DNA from: Mogibacterium sp.
GTDB lineage: Bacteria > Bacillota > Clostridia > Peptostreptococcales > Anaerovoracaceae
Direction of reading: 5' to 3'
DNA length: 64,000 bases
Assembly (NCBI GenBank): GCA_016775335.1
Contig: JAEUGJ010000033.1
Coordinates: 23,699-87,698 of the forward strand
Below are positions 54,899-63,785 of this stretch, in pieces; position 1 is the stretch's first letter, and each line of letters begins with the position of its first letter. The translations under genes and the position numbers were made by a program. Below the pieces are notes generated by a model that searched no databases, had not been told where the DNA came from, and saw nothing but the letters and a program-made list of their open reading frames with translations.

Positions 54899-55936
54899 AT
54901 GCTAGAGAGACTAGAATCAATTAAAGAACTGGGTCTGAAGAAGATCAAAGAGACCGAAACTCTGGATCAGCTTCAGGAAGTTCGCCGGGAACTGACCGGA
55001 AAGAAGGGAGAACTGACGGCCGTACTGAAGAGCCTGGGTTCTCTGGAACCGGAAATGAGAAAAACCGTTGGAATGAGAGCGAATGAGATTAAGAATCACT
55101 TCGCAGAGAAAATTCAAGAAAGAGAAGATGAAATCGTTGAGAATCAGAGTGCACTTGACGAAGAAATCGATTTGACTTTGCCTGGAAACGCTGTAAGCCA
55201 GGGCGCACTCCATCCGATTACACAGATGCAGTATGACTTGAACGATGCCTTTCTCTCCTTGGGCTTTGAAATATTTAGCGAAGATGATATCAGCAGCGAA
55301 TTGTTCGCTTTTGATAATCTGAATTTCCCACCGGATCATCCGGCAAGACAGTCGATGGATACCTACTGGATTGAAGGTACCGAAGATAAGCAGGGGGCAG
55401 AGAGACTTTGCCTCCGTCCGCACCTCACCGGCGGTTCCGTCCGCTACCTGAGAGAGCACGGCGCACCGGCTCGCTTCGTCTATCCGGGCCGCGTATACCG
55501 TAACGAGAATACGGATGCCCGTCACGAGAGAGCGTTCTATCAGTATGAGGCGCTGATCGTGGACAAGGATCTGTCCTTCTCCTCCGGCAAGGTTATGATT
55601 CAGGCACTGCTGGAGAAGGTATTCGGCCGGAAGGTGAATGTTCGTATGAGAGAAGGATTCTTCCCGTTCACGGAGCCGGGATATGAAATTGACATGGAAT
55701 GCCAGGTATGCCACGGAAAGGGCTGCCGTGTCTGCAATCAGAACGGCTGGATTGAGGTGGCGCCGGGCGGTGTCATCAACCCGAACGTTGTCCGTGCCGC
55801 CGGTCTGGATCCGGACGTATACACCGGATTCTACACCAACATCGGCCTGGACCGTTTCGTTATGATGAGATATGGTATCGATGATGTTCGTTTCTTCCAC
55901 AGCACCGATCTCAGATTCTTTGAGCAGTTCAAGTAG
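54899..55936 (+). CDS. pheS: Phenylalanyl-tRNA synthetase alpha subunit
   Basis: The 345-residue catalytic subunit begins with an N-terminal coiled-coil for tRNA binding (about 1-95). The class II core follows: motif 1 HPITQMQYDLNDAFLSLGFE, motif 2 PARFVYPGRVYRNENTDARH and motif 3 GLDRFVMMRYGIDDVRFF at the end. The cysteine-rich insert CQVCHGKGCRVCNQNGWIE is usual in Firmicutes. GGAGGG precedes the ATG. pheT follows after 18 bases. Confidence 0.97.
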   Translation: MLERLESIKELGLKKIKETETLDQLQEVRRELTGKKGELTAVLKSLGSLEPEMRKTVGMRANEIKNHFAEKIQEREDEIVENQSALDEEIDLTLPGNAVSQGALHPITQMQYDLNDAFLSLGFEIFSEDDISSELFAFDNLNFPPDHPARQSMDTYWIEGTEDKQGAERLCLRPHLTGGSVRYLREHGAPARFVYPGRVYRNENTDARHERAFYQYEALIVDKDLSFSSGKVMIQALLEKVFGRKVNVRMREGFFPFTEPGYEIDMECQVCHGKGCRVCNQNGWIEVAPGGVINPNVVRAAGLDPDVYTGFYTNIGLDRFVMMRYGIDDVRFFHSTDLRFFEQFK

Positions 55937-55954
55937 TAAAGGGAGGAAATTAGC

Positions 55955-58378
55955 ATGAAAGTATCATTAAATTGGGTAAAAAAATATGTCGATCTGCCGG
56001 AAGATTTGACGCCGAAGCAGATTTCTTTCGACTTAACCATGAGAACCGTAGAGGTGGAGGATGTCATTGACACATCCGAGAAGTTCCACGATATCGTGGT
56101 GGGAAAAATTCTGGAAGTAAAAGAGCATCCGAATGCCGATCAGCTCCGAGTATGCATCGTGGAATGCGGTGAGGACGAGCCGAAGCAGATTGTCTGCGGT
56201 GGTTCCAACCTGTATGAAGGCGAGAAGGTCGTTGTATCCAAGCCGGGTGCGGAAGTATTCTGGCACGGAGAAGACTCTCTGGTAAAGATTAAGGAATCCA
56301 AGCTGAGGGGCGTTCCTTCCTACGGCATGATCTGCGGTGCGACGGAAGTGTATCTGGAATCCTACTTCCCGCTGGAAGACGAGCACATGATTGTGGACCT
56401 CAGTGATGTGGACTGCGAGGTGGGTCAGAACGTATCGGAAATCATCGGCATGAACGACGTTGTTTTCGATATCGACAACAAGTCCCTCACCAACCGTCCG
56501 GACCTGTGGGGTCATTACGGTATCGCAAGAGAGCTAGCGGCCATCTACAAGTGTCCGCTGAAACCGCTTCCGGAAGCAGAGCTGCCGAAGGACCTGCCGG
56601 AATACCGCATCGACATTGAATCCCCGGAGAAATGCCCGAGATACGCGGCATTGGAGATTGAGAATGTGTACGAAAAAACTTCGCCGATTTGGATGCAGAC
56701 CGCACTTATCAACGGCGGAATGCGCCCAATCAATGCGATTGTGGATATTACCAACTACATCATGCTGTCTGTGGGACAGCCGACACACGGCTTTGACCGC
56801 ACCCATGTAGACGGTTCCCATATCATCGTTCGCAACGCAAAGAAGGATGAGAAGCTGACACTGCTGGACCGTGCGCTGCTGGATCTTACGGAAGAAGACC
56901 TGGTCATCTGCGACGAACACGATCCGATGGCACTGGCCGGAATCCGCGGCGGCATTAAGGACTCCATTCTGCCGGAAACCACCGGCGTGGTAATCGAGGT
57001 AGCTACTTTTACCGCAGGAACGATTCGGCAGACCGGAAAGCGCTTCGATGAGAAGACCGATGCCTCCATCCGTTACGAGAAAGGCCTGGATACCCAACGC
57101 GTAGATCAGGGTATCGCCATGGCCGCACAGCTGTTCCGCGAAATTTTCCCGGAAAGCAAAATCGTCGCTTTCGGCGATGTGGATCCGACACCGACCACTC
57201 GAAACGAAATCGATGTCACACAGGAGTTTCTGGATGTTCGTCTGGGCAAGGCGCTTCCGTCGGAAGAGATTCTGGACATCCTCACCCGTCTGGGATACGA
57301 TGTCACTCTGACCGACGGTACCTACCACTGCGTGGTTCCAACCTATCGTTCCACCGGTGATGTCAGCGTCAAGGATGACGTACTGGGAGATATTGCCAGA
57401 ATTTACTGCTACGAGAATTTCGAAATGAAGCCTCTGCCGGTGAACTTCGAGCATGCGGTTCGCCAGCCAAAGGAGCAGCTGGACAGAAGAATTCGGGAAT
57501 ACCTGGCATTCCGGTGCGGTTTCAATGAGATTTTCACCTATCCGTGGATTGATGAAAAGTACATCCAGGCCGCAAAGATCGATACATCGGAAGCCATCCG
57601 TCTGGCAACTCCGCCGGCACCGGAACTGGCCATTCTGCGTCAGTCTCTGATTCCGGGAATGCTGGAAGCAGCGGTAAAGAACCTGAGATACTACGACGAA
57701 TTCAGAGTATTCGAGATGGCACAGACATTCCACAAGGGCGAATATCACGAGTCCTGCGAGGAGGAAATCCTGCCGGTTCACAAGAAGTTGCTCTCGGGAA
57801 TTATTGTGGGCAGAGATGCGAAGAAGGACTTCTTCGACGTGAAGGGCGTTCTGGAATCCATGTCCCGCTTCTGCCACATGGAGGATCTCACCTTCAAGCA
57901 GAAGGAGAAGCCGTCCTGGGCAGACGATAAGGTATATCTGAACGTATTCCACAAGGGCAAGAACATCGGTTCCCTGGGGCTGGTATCCGTTCAGGCCATG
58001 AACGCGGCCGGAATCAGCAGAACACAGGTCGCATTCTTCGAGCTGAACTTCGACGAGATGATTCCGCTGAACTCCAGAACCAACGAGTTCCAACATCTGC
58101 CGCAGTATCCGCTGGTAGAGCAGGATCTGTCCATTCTGGTAGATGAGTCCGTAAAATGGCACGATGTATCGGAAGCCATTCGACACATGGTGAAGAAGTA
58201 CGAGTTCATTGAAGAGTACCGCGGAAAGCAGATTCCGGAAGGAAAGAAGTCCCTGGTATTCCGCGTATGGATCGGTAACGATGACAGCACTATGACCTCC
58301 AAGCAGATTGACAAGAAGATGGCGGCAGTCATGAAGTCTCTGCAGAAGAAGTGCGGTGCCGCGCTTCGGGAAGAGTAG
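55955..58378 (+). CDS. pheT: Phenylalanyl-tRNA synthetase beta subunit
   Basis: The 807-residue subunit has, in order, an EMAP-II-like tRNA-binding domain (about 40-150, EHPNADQLRVCIVECGED), the B3/B4 editing domain (about 210-385, with PINAIVDITNYIMLSVGQP) and B5 (about 410-480). The catalytic-like core and a C-terminal FDX-ACB anticodon-binding domain (about 713-805, PLVEQDLSILVDESVKWHDV) complete it. With PheS it forms an alpha2-beta2 enzyme. GGGAGG precedes the ATG. Confidence 0.97.
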   Translation: MKVSLNWVKKYVDLPEDLTPKQISFDLTMRTVEVEDVIDTSEKFHDIVVGKILEVKEHPNADQLRVCIVECGEDEPKQIVCGGSNLYEGEKVVVSKPGAEVFWHGEDSLVKIKESKLRGVPSYGMICGATEVYLESYFPLEDEHMIVDLSDVDCEVGQNVSEIIGMNDVVFDIDNKSLTNRPDLWGHYGIARELAAIYKCPLKPLPEAELPKDLPEYRIDIESPEKCPRYAALEIENVYEKTSPIWMQTALINGGMRPINAIVDITNYIMLSVGQPTHGFDRTHVDGSHIIVRNAKKDEKLTLLDRALLDLTEEDLVICDEHDPMALAGIRGGIKDSILPETTGVVIEVATFTAGTIRQTGKRFDEKTDASIRYEKGLDTQRVDQGIAMAAQLFREIFPESKIVAFGDVDPTPTTRNEIDVTQEFLDVRLGKALPSEEILDILTRLGYDVTLTDGTYHCVVPTYRSTGDVSVKDDVLGDIARIYCYENFEMKPLPVNFEHAVRQPKEQLDRRIREYLAFRCGFNEIFTYPWIDEKYIQAAKIDTSEAIRLATPPAPELAILRQSLIPGMLEAAVKNLRYYDEFRVFEMAQTFHKGEYHESCEEEILPVHKKLLSGIIVGRDAKKDFFDVKGVLESMSRFCHMEDLTFKQKEKPSWADDKVYLNVFHKGKNIGSLGLVSVQAMNAAGISRTQVAFFELNFDEMIPLNSRTNEFQHLPQYPLVEQDLSILVDESVKWHDVSEAIRHMVKKYEFIEEYRGKQIPEGKKSLVFRVWIGNDDSTMTSKQIDKKMAAVMKSLQKKCGAALREE

Positions 58379-58428
58379 GACGTGCGGAGAATTCCGGACA
58401 GGATGTCTTAGAATAATTCGGCAAAAAC

Positions 58429-58474
58429 AAAATCGGATAATCATAGCGGCGTTGCTATGGTTATCCGATTTTTG
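58429..58474 (+). terminator. pheT terminator
   Basis: AATCGGATAA (58431-58440) / TTATCCGATT (58461-58470) with an inner ATAGC/GCTAT stem and TTTTTG tail. On the minus strand the arm ends in TTTTG, so it may also stop thiN transcripts. Confidence 0.9.
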
Positions 58475-58505
58475 AATTGAACTTCAGATATGGAAATTGC
58501 AAACG

Positions 58506-59144
58506 TTACCGGTCGGCGGAGCGAACGATCAGCAGGGTTCCTTTCTGAACGCAAATCTCCACTGTGTCTTCCTTGAATTCGTTACTCACCCCCAGGGTGG
58601 ATGCCCGCTCCAGGGATGCTCCGGTCAATTCGTATTTGGCGCCCCGGATATCGATTCCGGAGGCTTCCGCATTCAAGGAGACGAGACCGAAATACTTATA
58701 CCGCACATCTCTCTTCAACGTGCGGCCGGAATCCTTCAGCAGCTCCATTCTATTTTTGCCGTCGATGAATTCCATATGGTCGAAGGAACTGTAATATTTG
58801 TCCAAAAGGCCGATGTTTCCCATGGTATGGTCCAGCCGGCCGCCCATGCCGCCCAGGAGGATTACGTTCCGGCAGCCCTTTTCCAAGGCGTGAGTCAGCG
58901 CCGCCTCCGTATCGGTAAGGTCTTTCTCCGCCGGGTAGGTGATGTAGATGCAGTCGAAATCTTCGTTCAGGGTGGTGGAGTCGAAATCGCCGATGACGCA
59001 GTCCGGCTGCAATCCGAACTCCCGGGCGCGGTTCTGACCGCCATCCGCCGCGATGATGTAATCCGCCGTTTCCGCCAGTTCCTGGGCCATATCCGGGGTG
59101 ACACATTCCATGTAAGATAATAGGATCAAGCAGGTATTTTGCAT
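58506..59144 (-). CDS. thiN: Thiamine pyrophosphokinase
   Basis: The 212-residue enzyme makes thiamine diphosphate directly from thiamine and ATP. The catalytic domain motifs are ADYIIAADGGQNRAREFGLQ, VIGDFDST (51-58), EKDLTDTEAALTHAL and GGMGGRLDHTMGNI (98-111); a beta-rich thiamine-binding domain follows (about 130-210). ATG 59144 is chosen because AAAAGGAGA lies just upstream; the reading frame extends further up but with no start site. Its promoter overlaps that of the divergent DUF975 gene. Confidence 0.95.
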   Translation of the reverse strand: MQNTCLILLSYMECVTPDMAQELAETADYIIAADGGQNRAREFGLQPDCVIGDFDSTTLNEDFDCIYITYPAEKDLTDTEAALTHALEKGCRNVILLGGMGGRLDHTMGNIGLLDKYYSSFDHMEFIDGKNRMELLKDSGRTLKRDVRYKYFGLVSLNAEASGIDIRGAKYELTGASLERASTLGVSNEFKEDTVEICVQKGTLLIVRSADR

Positions 59145-59167
59145 GATGTTCTCCTTTTCGCTTTTAC

Positions 59168-59196
59168 TTGATATTTTATACCATTTATTATAAAAT
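59168..59196 (+). promoter_or_regulatory. Promoter of the DUF975 gene
   Basis: TTGATA (59168-59173), a 17-base spacer and TAAAAT (59191-59196). Confidence 0.7.
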
Positions 59197-59216
59197 ATCC
59201 GGTAGTCTATTTGCAA
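59187..59216 (-). promoter_or_regulatory. thiN promoter
   Basis: On the minus strand TTGCAA (59216-59211), an 18-base spacer and TATAAT (59192-59187). Its -10 overlaps the -10 region of the plus-strand promoter, so the two may exclude each other. Confidence 0.55.
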
Positions 59217-59231
59217 ATGAAAGGAATTGAA

Positions 59232-60059
59232 ATGAGCGAAGAACAGAAGCAATCTTATTTCAAAATTCGAACGAATCCCATGCGAATTCGGCAGGCCGCT
59301 TCCATGAACCTGAACGGCTACTGGTGGATTTATTTTATCGGGATTTTCGTATATTATTTTTTCTCGGATATATTGATTAACATTGTCAGCCGGTACTTCC
59401 CATCGGGATACATGGTTATTCCCATGTCCAACCTGCCGGAGGAAATTCAGAAGTCCGTCGCCATGCCGCAGATTCCCGTGGTGCTGTTTTTCTACGTGCT
59501 TCTGATGAGCGGCGCCTTCGAACTGGGACGGGCGATATATTCCCTGTCCGCACTGCGGAACCGGTTAGTGATTCCGCGTCTGATGTTTGAAGGGTTCTCC
59601 GCGTACTTCCGGGCAACCGCGATCTGCGTCATTCGGTACCTGCTGACCGCCCTGGGATTCATGTGCTTCTTTTTCCCGGGCATCGTGGTGAATTACGCCT
59701 ATAGCCAGGCGTACTATCTCCTGGCGGAAGATGAGAAGCGAGGGGTCATCGACTGCCTGCGGGAAAGCCGCCGAATGATGGCGGGAAATAAGCTCAGCCT
59801 GTTCCGCCTGGACCTGACTTACTTCTTCCTGGTTTTCGCCAGCTACCTGCCGTCCTACATTTTGGTGGGCAACGGAACGGTCAGCGTGGACGGAATCAAC
59901 GGAATGCTGACCTTCTACCTGCTGCAGATTCCGTACTTCATGGCCATGAGCAGCTTCTGTATGGGCCGGACGGTATTCTACGAGCTCCTTCGGTTCGGCA
60001 GCTTCAAGAATTTCAAATACAGAGGGGAAGACTTCTTCCGCGAGATCGGATTGCTGTAG
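59232..60059 (+). CDS. DUF975 family membrane protein
   Basis: The 275-residue protein has about five to six membrane segments (for example WWIYFIGIFVYYFFSDILIN, VVLFFYVLLMSGAFELGRAI and LTALGFMCFFFPGIVVNYAY). It carries the family signature YSQAYYLLAEDEKRGVIDCL followed by RESRRMMAGNKLSLF. DUF975 proteins are common in Firmicutes; their function is not known. ATG 59232 is chosen for AAGGA six bases upstream; in-frame TTG and ATG codons at 59211 and 59217 lie at the promoter. It ends at a hairpin shared with the convergent RluA-family gene. Confidence 0.85.
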   Translation: MSEEQKQSYFKIRTNPMRIRQAASMNLNGYWWIYFIGIFVYYFFSDILINIVSRYFPSGYMVIPMSNLPEEIQKSVAMPQIPVVLFFYVLLMSGAFELGRAIYSLSALRNRLVIPRLMFEGFSAYFRATAICVIRYLLTALGFMCFFFPGIVVNYAYSQAYYLLAEDEKRGVIDCLRESRRMMAGNKLSLFRLDLTYFFLVFASYLPSYILVGNGTVSVDGINGMLTFYLLQIPYFMAMSSFCMGRTVFYELLRFGSFKNFKYRGEDFFREIGLL

Positions 60060-60095
60060 GAGCTTTCATAAAAATAGAATTATTCCATATATGAG

Positions 60096-60130
60096 AAAAC
60101 GAGCCCGATTACTGTTCGGACTCGTTTTTG
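60096..60130. terminator. Bidirectional terminator between the DUF975 and RluA-family genes
   Basis: AACGAGC-CCGA / TCGG-ACTCGTT stem with TTTTTG on the plus side and TTTTC on the minus side; it overlaps the 3' end of the leftward gene. Confidence 0.8.
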
Positions 60131-61020
60131 ATTTCCGCAATGCATTTTTGAATATCCTCCGGGAGTTCGGAGCGAATTTCCAAGGGCTCGTGGCTCATGG
60201 GATGGAGAAACTTCAAATAACAGGAGTGAAGCGCCTGCCGCTGAATATGAGAATCATCCCCGCCGTACAGCTGATCGCCGGCGATGGGGTGCCCGATGTG
60301 GGACAGGTGTACCCGAATCTGATGGGTCCGTCCCGTGTGAAGCGTCAGCTCCACCAGGGTATAACGGTCTCCGAAATGCTCCAGGACCTGCACGTCCGTC
60401 ACCGCATCCTTTCCGCCTTCCGCCATGACGCTGCGCTGCACCTGATCCTCGAAGGGGCGGCCGATGGGCAGGTCAATGGTGAAAAAATCTTCTTTTACAT
60501 CGCCCAGCACCACGGCTCTGTATTTCTTCACCGTGGTTTGATTCCGCATCTGGTGGGAAATATCGTTCTGAGAGTTGGCATTCTTCGCCACGATGACGAT
60601 TCCGCTGGTATCCATATCCAGCCGGTTGGCAAAACGAATCTTGAAGGATTGATCCGTATCGTGCATGTATTTCATGATGCCGTTGGCCAATGTGTGGCTG
60701 GGATGTCCCTTGGTGGGGTGCACCGTTACACCCGGCTGCTTGTCGATAATCAGGATATCTTCATCCTCATATAGGGGAGAGACGGGGATATCTTCCATGG
60801 GGAAATCGCTGGTTTCCTCCGGAAGGCGGACCACGATTTCGTCGCCCGCTTTCGGTCTTAAATATCCGGGGGATTGCTCTCCGTTCAGATCCACCAGCTT
60901 CTGGAACTTGATCTTCGTCTTGAAGCGGCTGGAAAATGTAAAGTTGCGCCGGAGAATTTGATTGATGGTCAAATCCTCCCGTTCTTCTTCCTCGGTTACC
61001 CGATGACTGTAATTTGACAT
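60109..61020 (-). CDS. RluA-family pseudouridine synthase
   Basis: The 303-residue protein has a diverged S4-like N-terminus (about 15-70). The pseudouridine synthase domain has EDEDILIIDKQPGVTVHPTK, catalytic Asp135 in NRLDMDTSGIVIVAKN, KKYRAVVLGDV, GRTHQIRVHLSHIGHPIAGD and LHSCYLKFLHP. It isomerises uridines in rRNA or tRNA; RluD is the nearest well-known type, but the target cannot be assigned. ATG 61020 avoids overlap with nadK. It is the last gene of the leftward pepF-nadK-RluA operon (nadK stop to start, 29 bases). Confidence 0.93.
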   Translation of the reverse strand: MSNYSHRVTEEEEREDLTINQILRRNFTFSSRFKTKIKFQKLVDLNGEQSPGYLRPKAGDEIVVRLPEETSDFPMEDIPVSPLYEDEDILIIDKQPGVTVHPTKGHPSHTLANGIMKYMHDTDQSFKIRFANRLDMDTSGIVIVAKNANSQNDISHQMRNQTTVKKYRAVVLGDVKEDFFTIDLPIGRPFEDQVQRSVMAEGGKDAVTDVQVLEHFGDRYTLVELTLHTGRTHQIRVHLSHIGHPIAGDQLYGGDDSHIQRQALHSCYLKFLHPMSHEPLEIRSELPEDIQKCIAEIKNESEQ

Positions 61021-61049
61021 ATTTTTATTCCTGTATAATTCCTTTGATG

Positions 61050-61865
61050 TTATAGAAGCTTGCTTTTCAGCTTCGTCCAATAGTTGTAATCGTGGAACCG
61101 AACCAGATGAAGGCCGGCGCCGGAACGATTGATGGTGATTTTCTGCACCTCCTCGTAGAGGTAATCGAAACCGTCTACGATGATTTCCAGCGTGTCGCCG
61201 CAGCTCCGCTTAATCGGCGTCATGCACATGGTCATGTTGGCCGGATAGAGGATGCTGGAACGGAAGCAGCGGTAGGCATTGGTGTTGGACGGTGCGATTG
61301 GCGTAATCTGCAGCGCGTCCAGCTGCGGTGGAATGATGGCGCCGCCCAAAGCATAGTTGTAGGCGGTGGATCCCATGGAAGTGGAAATCAGCAGTCCGTC
61401 TCCGTAGAATTCCTGCACCAGGGAGCCGTCGATTTCGATGCCCAGGTGGGTGAGGTGGGTGTGCGGTCCTCGAATGACGATTTCGTTCACGCCCCGCAGC
61501 TGATAGGTTCCGTCCATCGTATCGATGATCGCATCAATCGGCCAGATATTCTGGAGTGTGTATTCTTGTTTCTCGTAGGAATCCAGAAAGCCGGAAATGT
61601 CCTCCGGCAGAATTTCCTGAAAGAATCCCAGGTGTCCCGTATTGATGCCGATAATCGGGCTGGTGGGAAAATCGCAGGCGTGAACCAGCCGCAGGAAGGT
61701 TCCGTCTCCGCCGATGCAGGTGATCAGCCCTACGGTTTCGTCGTAGGAATCCACGATGGTGTACCCCCGCTTCGTCACCTCCTCGGTGAACCGGCGCCGC
61801 GCCTCGTAGGATTTCGGTACATCGTTTTGATAGATGTATATTTTCTTTCGATCAAGTTTCTTCAT
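61050..61865 (-). CDS. nadK: NAD kinase
   Basis: The 271-residue enzyme phosphorylates NAD to NADP. The nucleotide motif GGDGT is at residues 52-56, followed by INTGHLGFFQE. VNEIVIRG and GDGLLISTSMGSTAYNYALGG form the NAD site, and ITPIAPSNTNAYRCFRSSIL lies in the C-terminal beta domain. GGAGAAAA precedes the ATG. It lies between pepF (44-base gap) and the RluA-family gene. Confidence 0.95.
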   Translation of the reverse strand: MKKLDRKKIYIYQNDVPKSYEARRRFTEEVTKRGYTIVDSYDETVGLITCIGGDGTFLRLVHACDFPTSPIIGINTGHLGFFQEILPEDISGFLDSYEKQEYTLQNIWPIDAIIDTMDGTYQLRGVNEIVIRGPHTHLTHLGIEIDGSLVQEFYGDGLLISTSMGSTAYNYALGGAIIPPQLDALQITPIAPSNTNAYRCFRSSILYPANMTMCMTPIKRSCGDTLEIIVDGFDYLYEEVQKITINRSGAGLHLVRFHDYNYWTKLKSKLL

Positions 61866-61909
61866 CCCGTTTTCTCCTTTTTATCCAATATATCCCTTTT
61901 ATATCTCTC

Positions 61910-63709
61910 TTAAAGCTCCTGAACCAGTTCATCCACCAGCCGAGCGAAGGTGGTCAGCGCGCTTCGTACCGGTTCTTCCGTGCTCATGTCCACGCCGGCA
62001 ATCTTCAGCAGGTCGATCGGATCCATGGAATCTCCCAAAGTGAGGAACTTTCGGTAATCCGCCACGGCCGGTGCGCCTTCTGTGAGAATCCGGTTGGCCA
62101 ATGCGTTTGCGGCGGAATACCCGGTGGCGTATTGGAACACGTAGAAGGAGCGGAAGAAGTGAGGAATCCGCGACCATTCGTATTGAATGAACTCATCGGA
62201 ATCCATATCCGGCCCGAAGTATTCCCGGTTCAATTTCTCGTAGGTGCTGTCCAAAAGCTCTGCTGTCAGCGGTTCGCCGGCCTCTGCCATCTGATGCGCT
62301 TTCCACTCAAATTCCGCGAACATGGTCTGGCGGAACAGGGTGGATTTAAACTCGTCGATGTAGAAGTTGATGAGGTATTTCCGCATCTCCGGGGAGTCCG
62401 TATTCTGCAGCAGGTAATGAATGAGCAGCGTCTCGTTCACCGTGCTGGCCACCTCCGCGGTAAAAATAGAATGTTCTCCGTAGATATACGGCTGCGTCTT
62501 CCGGGTATACCAGGAGTGCATGGAGTGTCCGCCTTCGTGCACCAGGGTGAAGATATCCTTCAGGGTGCCCTTGAAGTTCATGAGAATGTACGGATCGCTG
62601 TCATATACTCCGAAGCTGTAGGCCCCGGATGTCTTTCCCTTGTTCTCCATAATATCCACCCAGCGCTCTTCCAGAATTCCGTTTCGAAGGGCGGAGACAT
62701 AATCTTCTCCCAGCGGCTTCAGTGCCTCGCAGGCGATATCCACCGCCTCTTCAAAGGTGTAATGCTTCTCCGGAAGGGACACCAGCGGCGTATACACATC
62801 GTACATGTGGAGGGAATCCAGCTTCAGCGCCTTCTTTCGAGCAGCGACGTACCGGTGCATTGCCGGAAGTGCCTCATGTACGGCATGAATCAGATTGTGA
62901 TACACGCTTTCCGGGATGTTCTCCGGGGAAAGGGCGGCCGACAGGGCGGAAGAGTAATTCCGCAATCGGGACAGAATCACATCTTTTTTTACATTGTAGT
63001 TATACAGCGTGGAAATCGTATTGTTGTATTCCCGATACCGGCGGTACAGGGTCTCAAAGGCGTCCTTCCGTACCGACGGATTCTCCGATTCCATCAGGGT
63101 GATGAAGTTGCCGTGGGTCAGCGGAATTTCTTTTCCGTTGGCATCCGTTACGGTGCCGAAGGTCATATCCGCATCCGTCAGCATAGAATAGGCTTCGTCC
63201 GGTGCATCCAGCGCTTCGCTGAGGGTAGAAATAATCCGCTCCTCTGCCGCGGAAAGGGTATGGGGCTTGCCCCGAAGGATGGTCTCCAGCATATAGCGGT
63301 ACAGCTGCAATTCCTCATTTGCATCCACGAATTCTTCGATTCGGCCTTCCGGTGCGGAGAGAATCTCCGGAATGATAAAAGCCGTTTCCGAAGACAGCTG
63401 TGCCAGCACCGACATGGCCTTGTTGTTCATGCCGGTGTATTTGGAATTTCCGTTGTCTTCATCGTGCTTCATTCGGGAATAGACGAAGGCGTATTCCGCT
63501 TTCCGGGTGGCAGCCGCATACAAATTCAGCACATGCAGCAGCTGTTCCGGGGACTCCGTCAGTTGTCCCTGTAGCTCTGCGATGGCATGTGCTTCCGCCA
63601 AAGCTTCTTTCAGGTCGGATTCCCACTTGGATTCATCCGGATACATCTTCTCAATATTCCATTTATAGGAAGGAGCAATGTCCTCCCGGTTTTTAATTTC
63701 CTGATTCAT
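61910..63709 (-). CDS. pepF: Oligoendopeptidase F (M3B)
   Basis: The 599-residue zinc peptidase cleaves short peptides in the cytoplasm. The zinc motif HEGGH is at 391-395 (LVHEGGHSMHSWY), with the third ligand in the downstream helix (IFTAEVASTVNE). The N-terminal helical domain (YKWNIEKMYPDESKWE) and the C-terminal segment YVFQYATGYSAANALANRIL complete the normal length. No signal peptide is seen. ATG 63709 follows AAAGGA at six bases; an upstream in-frame ATG (63724) lacks a site. Two palindromes lie in the promoter/leader. Confidence 0.95.
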   Translation of the reverse strand: MNQEIKNREDIAPSYKWNIEKMYPDESKWESDLKEALAEAHAIAELQGQLTESPEQLLHVLNLYAAATRKAEYAFVYSRMKHDEDNGNSKYTGMNNKAMSVLAQLSSETAFIIPEILSAPEGRIEEFVDANEELQLYRYMLETILRGKPHTLSAAEERIISTLSEALDAPDEAYSMLTDADMTFGTVTDANGKEIPLTHGNFITLMESENPSVRKDAFETLYRRYREYNNTISTLYNYNVKKDVILSRLRNYSSALSAALSPENIPESVYHNLIHAVHEALPAMHRYVAARKKALKLDSLHMYDVYTPLVSLPEKHYTFEEAVDIACEALKPLGEDYVSALRNGILEERWVDIMENKGKTSGAYSFGVYDSDPYILMNFKGTLKDIFTLVHEGGHSMHSWYTRKTQPYIYGEHSIFTAEVASTVNETLLIHYLLQNTDSPEMRKYLINFYIDEFKSTLFRQTMFAEFEWKAHQMAEAGEPLTAELLDSTYEKLNREYFGPDMDSDEFIQYEWSRIPHFFRSFYVFQYATGYSAANALANRILTEGAPAVADYRKFLTLGDSMDPIDLLKIAGVDMSTEEPVRSALTTFARLVDELVQEL

Positions 63710-63735
63710 AGTAAATCCTTTCATTTCTATATAGT

Positions 63736-63785
63736 GATATCCCGTGGGATATCCAGTTCAGTATATCATTTTTCCCGGGAAAAAT
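63736..63785 (-). promoter_or_regulatory. pepF promoter region with two palindromes
   Basis: On the minus strand a -10 TATACT (63765-63760) is flanked by two symmetric sequences. One is a perfect 18-bp palindrome ATTTTTCCCGGGAAAAAT (63768-63785) in the -35 zone. The other is GATATCCC-GT-GGGATATC (63736-63753) just after the expected transcript start. No consensus -35 is present. Confidence 0.55.
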
